Shown here: piece after piece, positions 10,380-20,013 of the stretch
Numbering within the stretch: the first letter of the stretch is position 1
How the letters are laid out: each line of letters begins with the position of its first letter
DNA from: an uncultured Verrucomicrobia subdivision 3 bacterium
GTDB lineage: Bacteria > Verrucomicrobiota > Verrucomicrobiia > Limisphaerales > UBA11358
Direction: 5' to 3'
DNA: 64,000 bases
Assembly: GCA_903865745.1 (NCBI GenBank)
Contig: CAIPKV010000032.1
Span: 62,001-126,000, forward strand
Position numbers and translations under genes: made by a program
Notes under the pieces: generated by a model
Told to the model about the DNA's origin: nothing
Database searches by the model: none
Seen by the model: the letters and a program-made list of their open reading frames with translations, nothing else

Positions 10380-10976
10380 CTACGACTTCAGTTGATACGC
10401 GGCACGTAAGGTGGGGATGCCTTGCGCATTAAAATCCCGCTCGAAGTCCGTTGTGATTTCCGCCAGAGCGACGGGCGTTGCCACTTTTTCGTATTCCTTC
10501 GCGGCGTCGAACACTTCGTTCATCTGTTGGAAATAATCCACGTCGTCCGTGCGCAGAAAAACCGTGCCGTCGGGAGCCAGCGCCTGCCGGGCAAGCGTGG
10601 GAAAGCCTTCGTTGATAAGCCGATGCCGGCGATGCTTCTTCTTCGGCCACGGATCGGGGAAATAAATGTGTACCGCGGTGGCGCTATGCGGCGGGAGGAG
10701 GTATTGCACAAAGTAAGCGGACTCGATGCGCACGCCGCGCAGGTTGGTCAGACCAAGCCGTTCGCCCTTGCGATGCAATTTTTGGATGCGGCCGAGCAGA
10801 CGTTCGACGCCCAGAAAATTGATAGCGGGATTACGCCGGGCGTATTCGACTAGAAACGAGGCGTCACCGCAGCCAAGCTCGACTTCCAGCGGCTTCGGTT
10901 GCGGAAATTGCGCGGTGAGATCCAGCGGCTCGACGATGGTGCGGAGCTGGATAAGGAGTTCGTATTGTTTTTCCAT
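10380..10976 (-). CDS. trmB: tRNA (guanine-N7-)-methyltransferase
   Basis: LEVELGCGDASFLVEYA, NFLGVERL, VHIYFPDPWPKKKHRRHRL. Confidence 0.95.
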   Translation of the reverse strand: MEKQYELLIQLRTIVEPLDLTAQFPQPKPLEVELGCGDASFLVEYARRNPAINFLGVERLLGRIQKLHRKGERLGLTNLRGVRIESAYFVQYLLPPHSATAVHIYFPDPWPKKKHRRHRLINEGFPTLARQALAPDGTVFLRTDDVDYFQQMNEVFDAAKEYEKVATPVALAEITTDFERDFNAQGIPTLRAAYQLKS

Positions 10977-11054
10977 GCCGAGATCTGCAAGGGTAGCCTG
11001 AACGTTATTAGAAATAGCCCGGAAGGAGATTCAAGGGTTGTTAGGGAGTGTCAA

Positions 11055-11852
11055 TTAGCGTCTTACGATCACGCCATCGACAAGAATGGTTTCGCCCTCG
11101 CGCAATTGGGTCGGCGAACCATCCCTTCTTTGGATACTGCCGGAGCCAGACACTCGCGTTCCGTCGTTCATGCCTAAGATTTGCACCGGTGCGAGGGTAA
11201 TTAGCGAGCCATCCTTTTGCACCACCACCCGGCCATTCTTCAAAGTGATTGTATCTTTGGGGGCGATGGCGGTGCCATCGAGTTGGAACAGTTGGCCGTC
11301 AATCAGACGGGAACTGCCGCCATCGGGATAGACGCACAAACCGTCCGGGGCGACCCTCAGATTATTGGGAAAGGTCATTGTGCTCATAAGTGAGGCGGCC
11401 TGACCGTCACGCACCACGATAACGCGTCCTGCTTGCATGGCCACATGATTAAACACAGGTTCGATGGAGCCATTGGGATTCAAAAGCCAGCCATCACGGC
11501 GCAGGATTTGGCCCGCTTCGAGCCGACGCTCTTTGCCACCGGCGATTTTGAAGGTGCCATTGGTGCTGATGTTGATGTTGAAGGGAAATTTAAGATTTTC
11601 AGTGAGGAGATCGAATTGGTCGCCTTGCACCGTATAGATTTTTCCATCTTTAACGGTGACGGCATCGGCCGCGCTATCGGATTGAGCCTGCAGATTCATT
11701 GCTCCGCTGCCGAAGAGGAGTAAAATGCAGAGAAACGCTACCGCACGGCGCTTGAATTCCAATAAGCACGACGTGCCTGCTGTGTCAGCACGGCCAAAAC
11801 CAATAATAAAATCGTGTCCATTGGCCCGGGATAGGTCTGGCGACATCTTCAT
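11055..11852 (-). CDS. DUF6799-type repeat protein (start re-set to the internal ATG at 11852)
   Basis: Three repeats of the form ..vkdGKxyxxxxxqxxxLxxxxxxPxNxxistdGtf.. / DTITLKNGRVVVQKDGSLITL; the ORF-track start at 11966 lies beyond the putative att site. Confidence 0.6.
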   Translation of the reverse strand: MKMSPDLSRANGHDFIIGFGRADTAGTSCLLEFKRRAVAFLCILLLFGSGAMNLQAQSDSAADAVTVKDGKIYTVQGDQFDLLTENLKFPFNINISTNGTFKIAGGKERRLEAGQILRRDGWLLNPNGSIEPVFNHVAMQAGRVIVVRDGQAASLMSTMTFPNNLRVAPDGLCVYPDGGSSRLIDGQLFQLDGTAIAPKDTITLKNGRVVVQKDGSLITLAPVQILGMNDGTRVSGSGSIQRRDGSPTQLREGETILVDGVIVRR

Positions 11853-11919
11853 GGGAGCAATGTAGCAAACCGGCTGGCCGGCGCAATAATAGGTACTATC
11901 AGTGCGGCAAACTCTGGAG

Positions 11920-11934
11920 AAATGGTCGGGGCGG
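11920..11934. repeat. Putative distal attachment site (degenerate copy of the tRNA-Pro 3' end)
   Basis: AAATGGTCGGGGCGG identical to 22443-22457; adjoining bases read on minus as ATTCAATTCCCGCCCGCCCCGACCA, T-arm-like. Confidence 0.7.
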
Positions 11935-12529
11935 GCGGGAATTGAATCCGGATTGGCACTTTTCACGACCCCATTGAAAACAAAGGATGTTTAACAGATT
12001 TAATGCGTTAAGTAGGTTTTCGCATTTTCGTTAAGATGCACCAAAATGCAGCAAAACCCTTTTCGGATGATAGAAAAAGATAGAAAAAAACGCCCTATTC
12101 AAACCTGACTTTTTCCACGTGCCGCATCCCACATTCGCTGCCCGCCACAAACCCCAGCAACACAGATTTTCTGACTCATGTCGTTCGGTGGTCAAAATAA
12201 TTATTGCACTCGGATAGCCCTTGTCCCTCTCCCAGCGTTAAGCTCGCCCAGCCGGTGCTCACCGCCGCCTGTATATTGGTTTCGCCGCTCGCCATTGACG
12301 AACTCGCTCCACATGAACTGGGCCGCTCCAGTAATGAAGATTTTCCGGCTTCGCCAGCCACCGCCGCTGGCTATTTCTCTTGCTGGCGAGGCGACAGCGG
12401 CGTTTTGAGCAATACCGCTGCCGTTGCCTAGTGCGGGGGTGTGGCTGGAACCATTGCTGGCAGGCTGGACACCGTCTCCTCCCTGCAGAATCCCGGTCTT
12501 GAAAATCAGTCTCTAATCCCAGCTTCTTT

Positions 12530-13630
12530 TTACGGCCGACTCAAAGTATAGCCGGTACTGCGACCGCCAGCTTGGTCTTTCGCTAATATCTTCCGGCTTA
12601 CCAGATCGCTGATGTCGCGCAGCGCGGTGTCTTGCGAGCATTTCGTCAGCTTCGCCCATTTGGAACTGGTAAGTTTTCCCTCGAATCCGTCAAGCAGTCG
12701 GTTGATGACCTTGCGCTGCCGTTCGTTGAACGACTCACCCGCGTGGGTTTTCCAAAAGCCTGCTTTCGTCAGCACGGCTTCCAGAGTTTGCTCCGAGGTG
12801 GCGATGGCGCGCTGCAAACAGTTTAGAAACCATTCGATCCACTCCGTGATGTCCAGCGTCCCTTTCTGGCAGCGTTCCAGCACCTCGTAATAGGCTTTGC
12901 GCTCATGTTGGATCTGCGCGGACATGCTGTAAAATCGCTGCGCGGTTTTTTCTGACCGTGCCAGCATCAGGTCCGCGATCGCGCGCGCGATGCGGCCATT
13001 GCCATCCTCAAACGGATGGATGGTGACAAACCAGAAATGTGCCAGTGCCGATTGAATCACCGGATCCACCGACGGCGAGGTGTTGCACCATTTGAGAAAG
13101 CGGGTCATTTCCTTATTCAAGCGGTCAGCGTCGGGTGCTTCGTAATGGACTTGCTCGCGCCCAATCGGGCCGGAGACAACTTGCATTGGCCCGCTTTGCT
13201 GGGTGCGCCAACCGCCGACCGTGATGCGCCGCATCCCGGTTCGGCCAGTCGGAAACAATGCGGCATGCCAGTCGAATAATCGTTCCGGCGTCAATGGCTC
13301 ATCGTATTTGCGGGTAGCGTCCAGCATGACCTCGACGATGCCTTCCACGTTGCGGTCAATGGACGGCAACGCACCGATGTCCAGACCCATGCGCCGAGCC
13401 AGTGAAGAACGCACCTGACCGGCGTCCAGCTTTTCACCTTCAATCTCACTGGTCTTGACCACATCCTGCGTGAGGGTTTGCAGCGTGGCTTCTTCGCGTA
13501 ACTGAAAGCCCAGGGACTCCATGCTGCCGAGCAGGCGACCTTGCCAATGCCGCACTTCGGCCAGCCGACCGGTCAGGGCCGCCTGGTTCCAGCGAAACTC
13601 CGGCCACTCTTTACGTTCATGAATATACAT
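12530..13630 (-). CDS. Fic/DOC family protein with DUF4172-like N-terminus and putative inhibitory helix
   Basis: Fic core HPFEDGNGRIARA; class II-type inhibitory motif TSEIEGE; C-terminal winged-helix-like RKVINRLLDGFEGKLTSSKWAKLTKCSQDTALRDISDL; likely start MYIHERKEWPEFRW. Confidence 0.9.
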   Translation of the reverse strand: MYIHERKEWPEFRWNQAALTGRLAEVRHWQGRLLGSMESLGFQLREEATLQTLTQDVVKTSEIEGEKLDAGQVRSSLARRMGLDIGALPSIDRNVEGIVEVMLDATRKYDEPLTPERLFDWHAALFPTGRTGMRRITVGGWRTQQSGPMQVVSGPIGREQVHYEAPDADRLNKEMTRFLKWCNTSPSVDPVIQSALAHFWFVTIHPFEDGNGRIARAIADLMLARSEKTAQRFYSMSAQIQHERKAYYEVLERCQKGTLDITEWIEWFLNCLQRAIATSEQTLEAVLTKAGFWKTHAGESFNERQRKVINRLLDGFEGKLTSSKWAKLTKCSQDTALRDISDLVSRKILAKDQAGGRSTGYTLSRP

Positions 13631-13693
13631 AGATTCGCCGCAAGGCTTGCGGTGTTTATACACCCGATTCACCGCATCTAGCAAGTATATTCT

Positions 13694-13731
13694 CCGCATT
13701 ATATGCGGTGAATAAGCCGTCTATTCACCGC
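13694..13731. promoter_or_regulatory. Nested palindromes upstream of the fic gene (possible operator)
   Basis: CCGCAT-TAT-ATGCGG (13694-13708) and GCGGTGAATA-7nt-TATTCACCGC (13705-13731), both perfect. Confidence 0.4.
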
Positions 13732-13965
13732 CCCGGTTGGTAGCTGAGACTAACTCGCCTGCTGGCTGCCCGTTGGCAGCGGCCGGATCGTCCAGAATCC
13801 GCAGTGTGTCGTCGGCAATTCGACACCCGCAACCAAGCAAATTCACATCCCATTTCAATTTGAATGCCCTCATTAATTTGGACGCCCTTGAAAATCAAAG
13901 TTAGTTCGCACAGCTCAATCGATAAATTGGCTCGCCCTCCGTTCATTTTTCACTATGGGCTCAAT

Positions 13966-15222
13966 AATAACGAACGCGCCAGCGGTGGCTCACCGCAAGG
14001 GGCACGCTTGCCACTCACGAATGGCAATTGGCGCGTGCGCGTTGCCTGACGCTCATGCTGGCGGTGCTGCTGACGCAGCCCTACGCCAGCACCGGCACGC
14101 CTGCTTAGGTTTCTGAAAGTCACACTCGGCGTGCCTTTCGCTACCTCGCGCACGCGACGATGGTCACAGGTTATCGAATGTTTATTTTACCTGCCAATCA
14201 TTCAGGTTCGCGGATGCATTCAGGCGCGAGGTCAGGCAGGGAAATGATGGTGGGACGATTCCTTGCCGCTGCGCGGCTCGCGGCGGCGAACGCTCGCTAT
14301 CACTTGCGTTCGCCTGGTTGAAAAAAAGTTTTCTGATGGACAATGGTTTTCGGAAAACCTCAGTTTAACAGAAAATGTTTCAGTCGCGGTGTCACCGAGC
14401 CTCACCAGTCCTTCGCTCAGGGACTACGAAGGCTCCGCCCCTCGCTCGGGCTGGCTCGGCACGGTTCCGGCGCACCGCTGGCCGGACTCAACCGTTTGCA
14501 CCCGCTCCATTCCAATCCGTTTCATTTTCGCAGACTCCAATTCCACTCCATTGCATTCCGACGGTCGCAAAACGGCCGAGACCGTCACCAACCGCGTTGC
14601 CCAAAGATTCCCGAAGCCGCGATGCTCCGCATATCGGCCAGGACAGCAATAGGCCGCGCGACTGCGTCCGGCCAGGCAATCGGTAATAGCCCGCGAGGCT
14701 GCGCCCGGGCAAGCAACGGCATTAACCGTGACACCGGCCAGCATGGCTGCGTTTCGCTAATCCTCCACTCCGCCGACTTCGTTCCAGAGCGCTGCACTGC
14801 GCAAAACTGTCCGGCGTCACTGCGCGTACTTGAATAGTCAGACACCCCGGCGCTGGACTGCGCGGCCTGCTAGCTCGGCGCCCCTGTTCCCCATTCGCCG
14901 GCCATCATTCCGCTACGTTCCAGCGTCGGGGAGTCAGATAAATTGGCATCGCACTAACGCGCCGCTGCCGGGCAACGAGTCCAGACGCCCCGACAAAATC
15001 GCGAGAGCTTCACGGCTCCGTTGTCATGCAGGAATGCTACCGGGACAGTACACAACACATATTGTGCGTGACCCTCCGGTCATTTATTCCGGACGCACAA
15101 GGAACCCCGAGACCCTGTGCTGGAAGTAAATGACGCACAATATGCCGTTGTGTGCTATCCCGCTGCTGCGCTGTCACGGTAACTGCGAATCCGCACCTTC
15201 GCGCTCGTGCGGGCAGTCACCG
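13966..15222. repeat. Cluster of long imperfect palindromes in otherwise non-coding GC-rich DNA
   Basis: Inverted repeats at 13969-14042, 14057-14093, 14285-14314, 14395-14459, 14841-14935, 15041-15162 and 15177-15222. Confidence 0.6.
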
Positions 15223-15581
15223 CGCCAGCTGGCAGGCATTCTGCCCGCCAACTCCGCCGCTGCGCAGTTTGAGAAGTTGGGTCGGGGCGTCTAACCCCAA
15301 AGCCCCCACCCATCCCCCAGTGCTCGCCCCCCTTCCATCCCCAAGGGGGGGGGCGCCCGAAGTCAAGGCAAGCATCCTTGCAACCCCGCCACTATAGTGG
15401 CGGCTATAAAAATCTGCGAAACGCCATTGGCTGGTCGTTTCGCGCAACCAGACTGCGCCAAAGCAAAGTTCAACGATTTTTTGTCTTCGGTAATTCTCCA
15501 AAGTCTTTTTTCTTTCAATTTCTTTAATTGAGGCAGACTATCGACTTCGTAAATTAAAAATTTGAAAAACACATAACTAAA

Positions 15582-15806
15582 ATGAAAAACTATCAATGTA
15601 CAAAATGTAAAACTCATCTACAGAACGATTCTCAACCCAGCGTTTACAACTGTCCCGGAGGTGGTATGCATCAATGGAATAACCTGGGAGATGTTGGCGG
15701 AATAAACTACCAATGCAAAAAATGTGCACTGCTGGTACAATCGAAGTCTCAACCAAGCGTATATAATTGTCCATCAGGCGGGATGCATCAATGGAGCAAA
15801 CTATAA
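15582..15806 (+). CDS. Small protein with two tandem zinc-ribbon-like CxxC...CPxGGxHxW units
   Basis: YQCTKCKTHLQNDSQPSVYNCPGGGMHQWNNL / YQCKKCALLVQSKSQPSVYNCPSGGMHQWSKL. Confidence 0.8.
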   Translation: MKNYQCTKCKTHLQNDSQPSVYNCPGGGMHQWNNLGDVGGINYQCKKCALLVQSKSQPSVYNCPSGGMHQWSKL

Positions 15807-16348
15807 TTTATATGGTACACATTACCCCTAACCAATTTAAGGATGCCTTTCTCAAAGCGGTATCTTTGGTAGAATCGCAGGTTGTAGAGCTATGGGACGA
15901 GAAGCGCGATTACACCGCGCTTGTTTTGGATATTATTTTCCCCGAGGTTGCCAAGCAACTGGGTCTTTCGGTGTATAACGCTAATTATTATTATTTAGAT
16001 TCAATCTTCTATGCCGAAAAAGACCTCGAACATTTTAATTCAACAAATACTTATGCGAAGTGCATTTCCATAGCGATGGAGCATGAACATGACATTAGAG
16101 GCACGGCAGTAGAGGTCAACAAATTGCAACTTTTCAACGCGCCACTCAAGGTACTCATCACATACGCGCAAAATGATTCGATTCGCAGTTTTTATCTAGA
16201 TCGCTATACAAAGATTATCCAAGGAGCGGATATTTTTAGCGATATTGCTACCCTGCGACGCCAACTTGTCATTTTTGGCAGTGTCGCAGATGATGTCGTC
16301 ACTTGGCATTTCTACGCGTATGAGCCAACCGGGTTTCAAGTCATCTGA
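15793..16348 (+). CDS. Hypothetical ~185-aa protein, overlaps the zinc-ribbon gene
   Basis: ORF with candidate start MEQTIIYMVHITPNQF overlapping the upstream stop by 14 nt. Confidence 0.6.
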
Positions 16349-16799
16349 TGACTTCTTTTTTGGATAGGCAAAACCTAAAAGATTTTTGTTTTAAGTCACA
16401 CCCCCCTTAACTTCCGCATCGTAATCGCCCGCGCCTTCGTCGCCACTAGATAACGCAGTTACCGCAGCCACGGGCTATCAACTCTGGAAAACGCCCCCAA
16501 TTTTCGGGAAATTAAAGCGAGTTACTGTGGCGGGCGGCGGTGGCGTCATCTTATCGGGGTCGCCATTTGTAAAACATGCACTCTTTGTATACTGTTGAGG
16601 AACTCCTAGCAAACTCGTCCCCTGAACACCGCTTTCTGTAATACCGAATCTTTACCACAGTTCCGCCCATCCTTTCAGCCAAACCTTCACACTTCTGTGC
16701 CACTCTTGTATAACCGTTAAATACACCCGGGCCGGTAAAATACCCCACTCTTACCTAACCGCTCCGGCCAGAATGGTATACTTTCTGTCTACTTACTGA

Positions 16800-17168
16800 C
16801 TACTGCACGGCTGTAAGGTCTGACCCAAGCGACCGGTCTGCGCCCTCGGCCTTTATCCCCGCCAGCACCTCGGCCCGCGTTTGCTCCACACTTTGGCCCG
16901 TCTTCCACCAGTGATACTTCGGATCTGAGTCGAACGGGATCACCAATGTACCGCCAAGCGTCAGATACGGCACGCGCAACGGTTTGCTAGTGCTTTCCAC
17001 ACACGCCACTTCCGGCTCCATGCTTTTCTTCGCAGCCACGCAGCCACCGCAGCAAGGGGGTATACTTTCTATAGAATCATATCGTTTTCCAGAAAGTTGT
17101 AGGTGTTGCTGCGGTGGCTGCGGTGGCTGCGGCGCGGGGTGGCGCTGGCTGGCAGGCAGGGTGTTCAT
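16800..17168 (-). CDS. Hypothetical protein at the end of the replication operon
   Basis: ORF start overlaps the helicase stop by 4 nt; proline/glutamine-rich N-terminus. Confidence 0.5.
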   Translation of the reverse strand: MNTLPASQRHPAPQPPQPPQQHLQLSGKRYDSIESIPPCCGGCVAAKKSMEPEVACVESTSKPLRVPYLTLGGTLVIPFDSDPKYHWWKTGQSVEQTRAEVLAGIKAEGADRSLGSDLTAVQ

Positions 17169-18814
17169 AGTTTGGTCACGGTGTAGGTCTTGGATTTGAA
17201 TCCGCCCCCGTCGTTGGCATCATCGCGGTTCAAATACGTTTCTTCGCGTGTCACGTTGAAACCATCCACTTCCAGCGGATTGGTTTCCTTAAATAGCTTG
17301 GCCATGATCGTGCCGATGACTTTCTTGCCTTTATCCTCATCGGCATCGGGTCGCAGGCCAGGCACGGTGATGTTGGCGCCATCGCAGAGACCGAAAAGAT
17401 CCGTGGCGGTCTGCGGGCAATCCAGTTCGCCTGATTCTTTGACCGCCAGCACCACGGAGCGCAACCACACCAGCGCGGGGTTGCTCACCCGCGCCTGCGC
17501 TTGCTGGTGACCATCCATAACCGGCACCGTCTGGAAGAGATTCTGCATGATCCAATCCAATATCTCCGCCCAATCCCGGAAATCATGCCGGGTCTCGGTC
17601 GTGCGCGACCGGCCTTGCGCGTGCCATGCGCGAATCACCGCGAACACGCAGCCCAGATAATACGGCTGCCAGTGCCGCACATGGCTCAACAAGTCGCCTT
17701 CTTCATATTTATGGAATTGATAGCCGGGCGGCTGTTTGCGGATGCGGATGATGTTGCTCCGGTTGGCAAAATCCTGCGTCGTGTTCACGCCGTTCGAACT
17801 CAAGAGGATGAAGAATCTCTCCGGCGACACCCCGACGTCGCCGCGATGTGGCACCCGGCAGGGAAAGGTCCCATCGGCTGTTAGGAATGCCTCCAGATGC
17901 GCGCTGTCAAAGCGGCCACGAAAATTGTCGAACTGGATGAACGGCCGGCCCGCCACCAATTGCTGGTTTAAACTTTCGTCCACCGATCCCACGCCACCCT
18001 GGCGACTCGTAACCAGTGACACCTTCTCGTTGTAAACGGCCGCGTTAATTTTCTGGCGGTAAGTCTTGCCCGACTGCGACTGGTCGGCTTCGGCGACATC
18101 CGCCGGTACGCGGCTTTTAAGAAACCCACCCATTTGCAATGCCGGCGAAATCAAACTGGCCATCGCCCGCGCCAGATCACCCGGTGTCTGGAAATCGAAG
18201 TCGGTAAACAAAGCGTTTAGGTGTGTAATCGCTTCTGGCAAGGGGATCACCGGCGGCAGTTTGCCACCGGTGATGAGCAGTCGGGTCACTTCGTCGTAAC
18301 CCGGTCCGGCGGCCACCAGATCGCCGTCAATTTCGCGCAACACCGGGCAGTTGATCAACCCCTGCACGCGCGATAGATAGTTTGCCGCCTCCGCGCTCAA
18401 CAAGAGTGCCTCCGCCATGTCATGCGCGCAGGTGATTGGCTTCAGCACCAGTTCCCCTTTCTGTCCGGTACGCCAGGCAAACAGCCGGGCATGTTTCTCA
18501 AACAAGGAGCGCGCTGCCGCTGGCCGCAGAATATCCAGCGCCAGCAGCCCGTCGTCCCGCTGTACCAGCGTCACCACCGCGCCGCCGCGCAGGAACACCT
18601 GATGGCTTGGGCCAATCAGCTTGAATAAATCTTCGGCCGTGTTGGAGATTGTGACGTCGCCGCTGGGCAAAACCACATGTGGCAATTTGGCGGCCACCGC
18701 CTCGCGCAACTGCTCCGTAGTTCCCTCAATTCGATTTTCGGCGGACCACTGGCAAAATGCTTCCGCCTGCAAGTCGGGCGCAACTTCTGCGATGGTTGAA
18801 GTATCTAGGGGCAT
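17165..18814 (-). CDS. Phage/plasmid-type D5-like ATPase (helicase) domain protein
   Basis: Walker A-like ADQSQSGKTYRQ; FIQFDNFRGRFD Walker B-like; NRSNIIRIRKQP; start MPLDTSTIAEVAPD overlaps the primase stop. Confidence 0.7.
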   Translation of the reverse strand: MPLDTSTIAEVAPDLQAEAFCQWSAENRIEGTTEQLREAVAAKLPHVVLPSGDVTISNTAEDLFKLIGPSHQVFLRGGAVVTLVQRDDGLLALDILRPAAARSLFEKHARLFAWRTGQKGELVLKPITCAHDMAEALLLSAEAANYLSRVQGLINCPVLREIDGDLVAAGPGYDEVTRLLITGGKLPPVIPLPEAITHLNALFTDFDFQTPGDLARAMASLISPALQMGGFLKSRVPADVAEADQSQSGKTYRQKINAAVYNEKVSLVTSRQGGVGSVDESLNQQLVAGRPFIQFDNFRGRFDSAHLEAFLTADGTFPCRVPHRGDVGVSPERFFILLSSNGVNTTQDFANRSNIIRIRKQPPGYQFHKYEEGDLLSHVRHWQPYYLGCVFAVIRAWHAQGRSRTTETRHDFRDWAEILDWIMQNLFQTVPVMDGHQQAQARVSNPALVWLRSVVLAVKESGELDCPQTATDLFGLCDGANITVPGLRPDADEDKGKKVIGTIMAKLFKETNPLEVDGFNVTREETYLNRDDANDGGGFKSKTYTVTKL

Positions 18815-20013
18815 TCGCAAATTCCTTGGTTCTGGTAGCTGACATTCGCCAGCCATTTTTGATGAATCTCGGCCCGGGTCGGTTTTTGGCAGATTGACTC
18901 CAGCGCTGGCTCTGGATTCAGATAAAGGAGCTCCTGCAATTTTCCGCCCGTCCACAAATTCGCTGGTTTGGCCAGCGGCTCATCCGGCGTCCAGATCGGA
19001 TTTCCGTTCGCCGCGTACTTCATTGGTTCATCCACCCAGCGCTTGCGTGTCGGCGGCAGCTTCGGCGCCGGTGGGCCGTCCTGCCCGCGATGACATCCCG
19101 GTAGCCGCGTCAAGCGCACCGCCGTCATCGCCGCCACATCGGCTCCCAGCACCGTCAACAGTGGCTTGAGCTTGGCCACCTTCGCATCCCAATCCGGCTT
19201 GCTAGTCGCATCAATCCGCACCAGCGTGTGAATGCTCCGCCCGCCTGAGGTGTATATGGCCGCAATGCGCAGGGGCATCTGCACCAACGCCGCCAGCCAA
19301 AGGCGTTCATCGGCTTCGTCCGATTCGACCACCAAGTATCGCCACGCCGTCACCGACTCCTCGCTGCGACGGGAACGCCGCCCGCCGAGGCGCGGATTCG
19401 GATGAAACTCCCCGTCCACCGGATTGCAGAGAAACCACACGCCGTCCCGACAACCGTTTTGGAGATGATTCAGCCCGCCCGCATCGAAAGGGGGCTCGAC
19501 ATACGAGCACACATGCCGGCCCTGTGATTTAAAAATATCGAACACGATTACCGCCTCGCCGGGCCGATACAGGTGATGCAGAAATGTCGCCGGTGTCTGG
19601 CTCGCGGGGCAGAGCCGCGAACGCGCCCGCACAAAATCAAAATCGACCACCGGCTGCTTTGCTGCGATCCGCGCCAGAGTTTCCGGCTTGAACTTTAATT
19701 TGGGACGGCGCGGCGTGACAATCCGCGCGCCTGGCGCTCGGGTGGCTTTGCTCGCCGCCGCTGTCCTCGCGGTTGCGTGGGTGGCCGACGTGAGCTTGTG
19801 CTGCAAATCAGCCTCCGACCAGGGTGGCTGGCACGTCCGATTCCAATCTTGCATCACCGCCAGAGCGTCAGCGTCGCTCAATCCAAACCGGCGCACTAGT
19901 GCCACGGCCACCCGGAAAGTTGCCGTATGGCCGCCCTGACCGCTGATGGCGGGTGGACACAGGCGCAGATATTTCCGCGCCAGTTCGATCGGCTCGGGAG
20001 CTTTCAGATTCAT
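18805..20013 (-). CDS. Primase (archaeo-eukaryotic primase-like) of the mobile element
   Basis: ARKYLRLCPPAISGQGGHTATFRVAVALVRRFGL primase-associated N-terminus; YLVVESDEAD...YTSGGRSIHTLVRID...VRLTRLPGCHRG. Confidence 0.75.
   Translation of the reverse strand: MNLKAPEPIELARKYLRLCPPAISGQGGHTATFRVAVALVRRFGLSDADALAVMQDWNRTCQPPWSEADLQHKLTSATHATARTAAASKATRAPGARIVTPRRPKLKFKPETLARIAAKQPVVDFDFVRARSRLCPASQTPATFLHHLYRPGEAVIVFDIFKSQGRHVCSYVEPPFDAGGLNHLQNGCRDGVWFLCNPVDGEFHPNPRLGGRRSRRSEESVTAWRYLVVESDEADERLWLAALVQMPLRIAAIYTSGGRSIHTLVRIDATSKPDWDAKVAKLKPLLTVLGADVAAMTAVRLTRLPGCHRGQDGPPAPKLPPTRKRWVDEPMKYAANGNPIWTPDEPLAKPANLWTGGKLQELLYLNPEPALESICQKPTRAEIHQKWLANVSYQNQGICECP

Noticed and set aside
12178-12431. 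Small overlapping ORFs just inside the element's left end
   Set aside because: Two plus-strand frames and one minus-strand frame overlap with no motif or spacing support.
14263-14845. Several overlapping 60-165-aa ORFs on both strands
   Set aside because: Mutually overlapping in multiple frames, low-complexity GC-rich translations, no recognisable motifs; the region is dominated by palindromes.
13966-15222. Confident call of an integron/CALIN
   Set aside because: No integron integrase and no convincing paired R'/R'' core boxes found by eye; kept only as an unexplained palindrome cluster.
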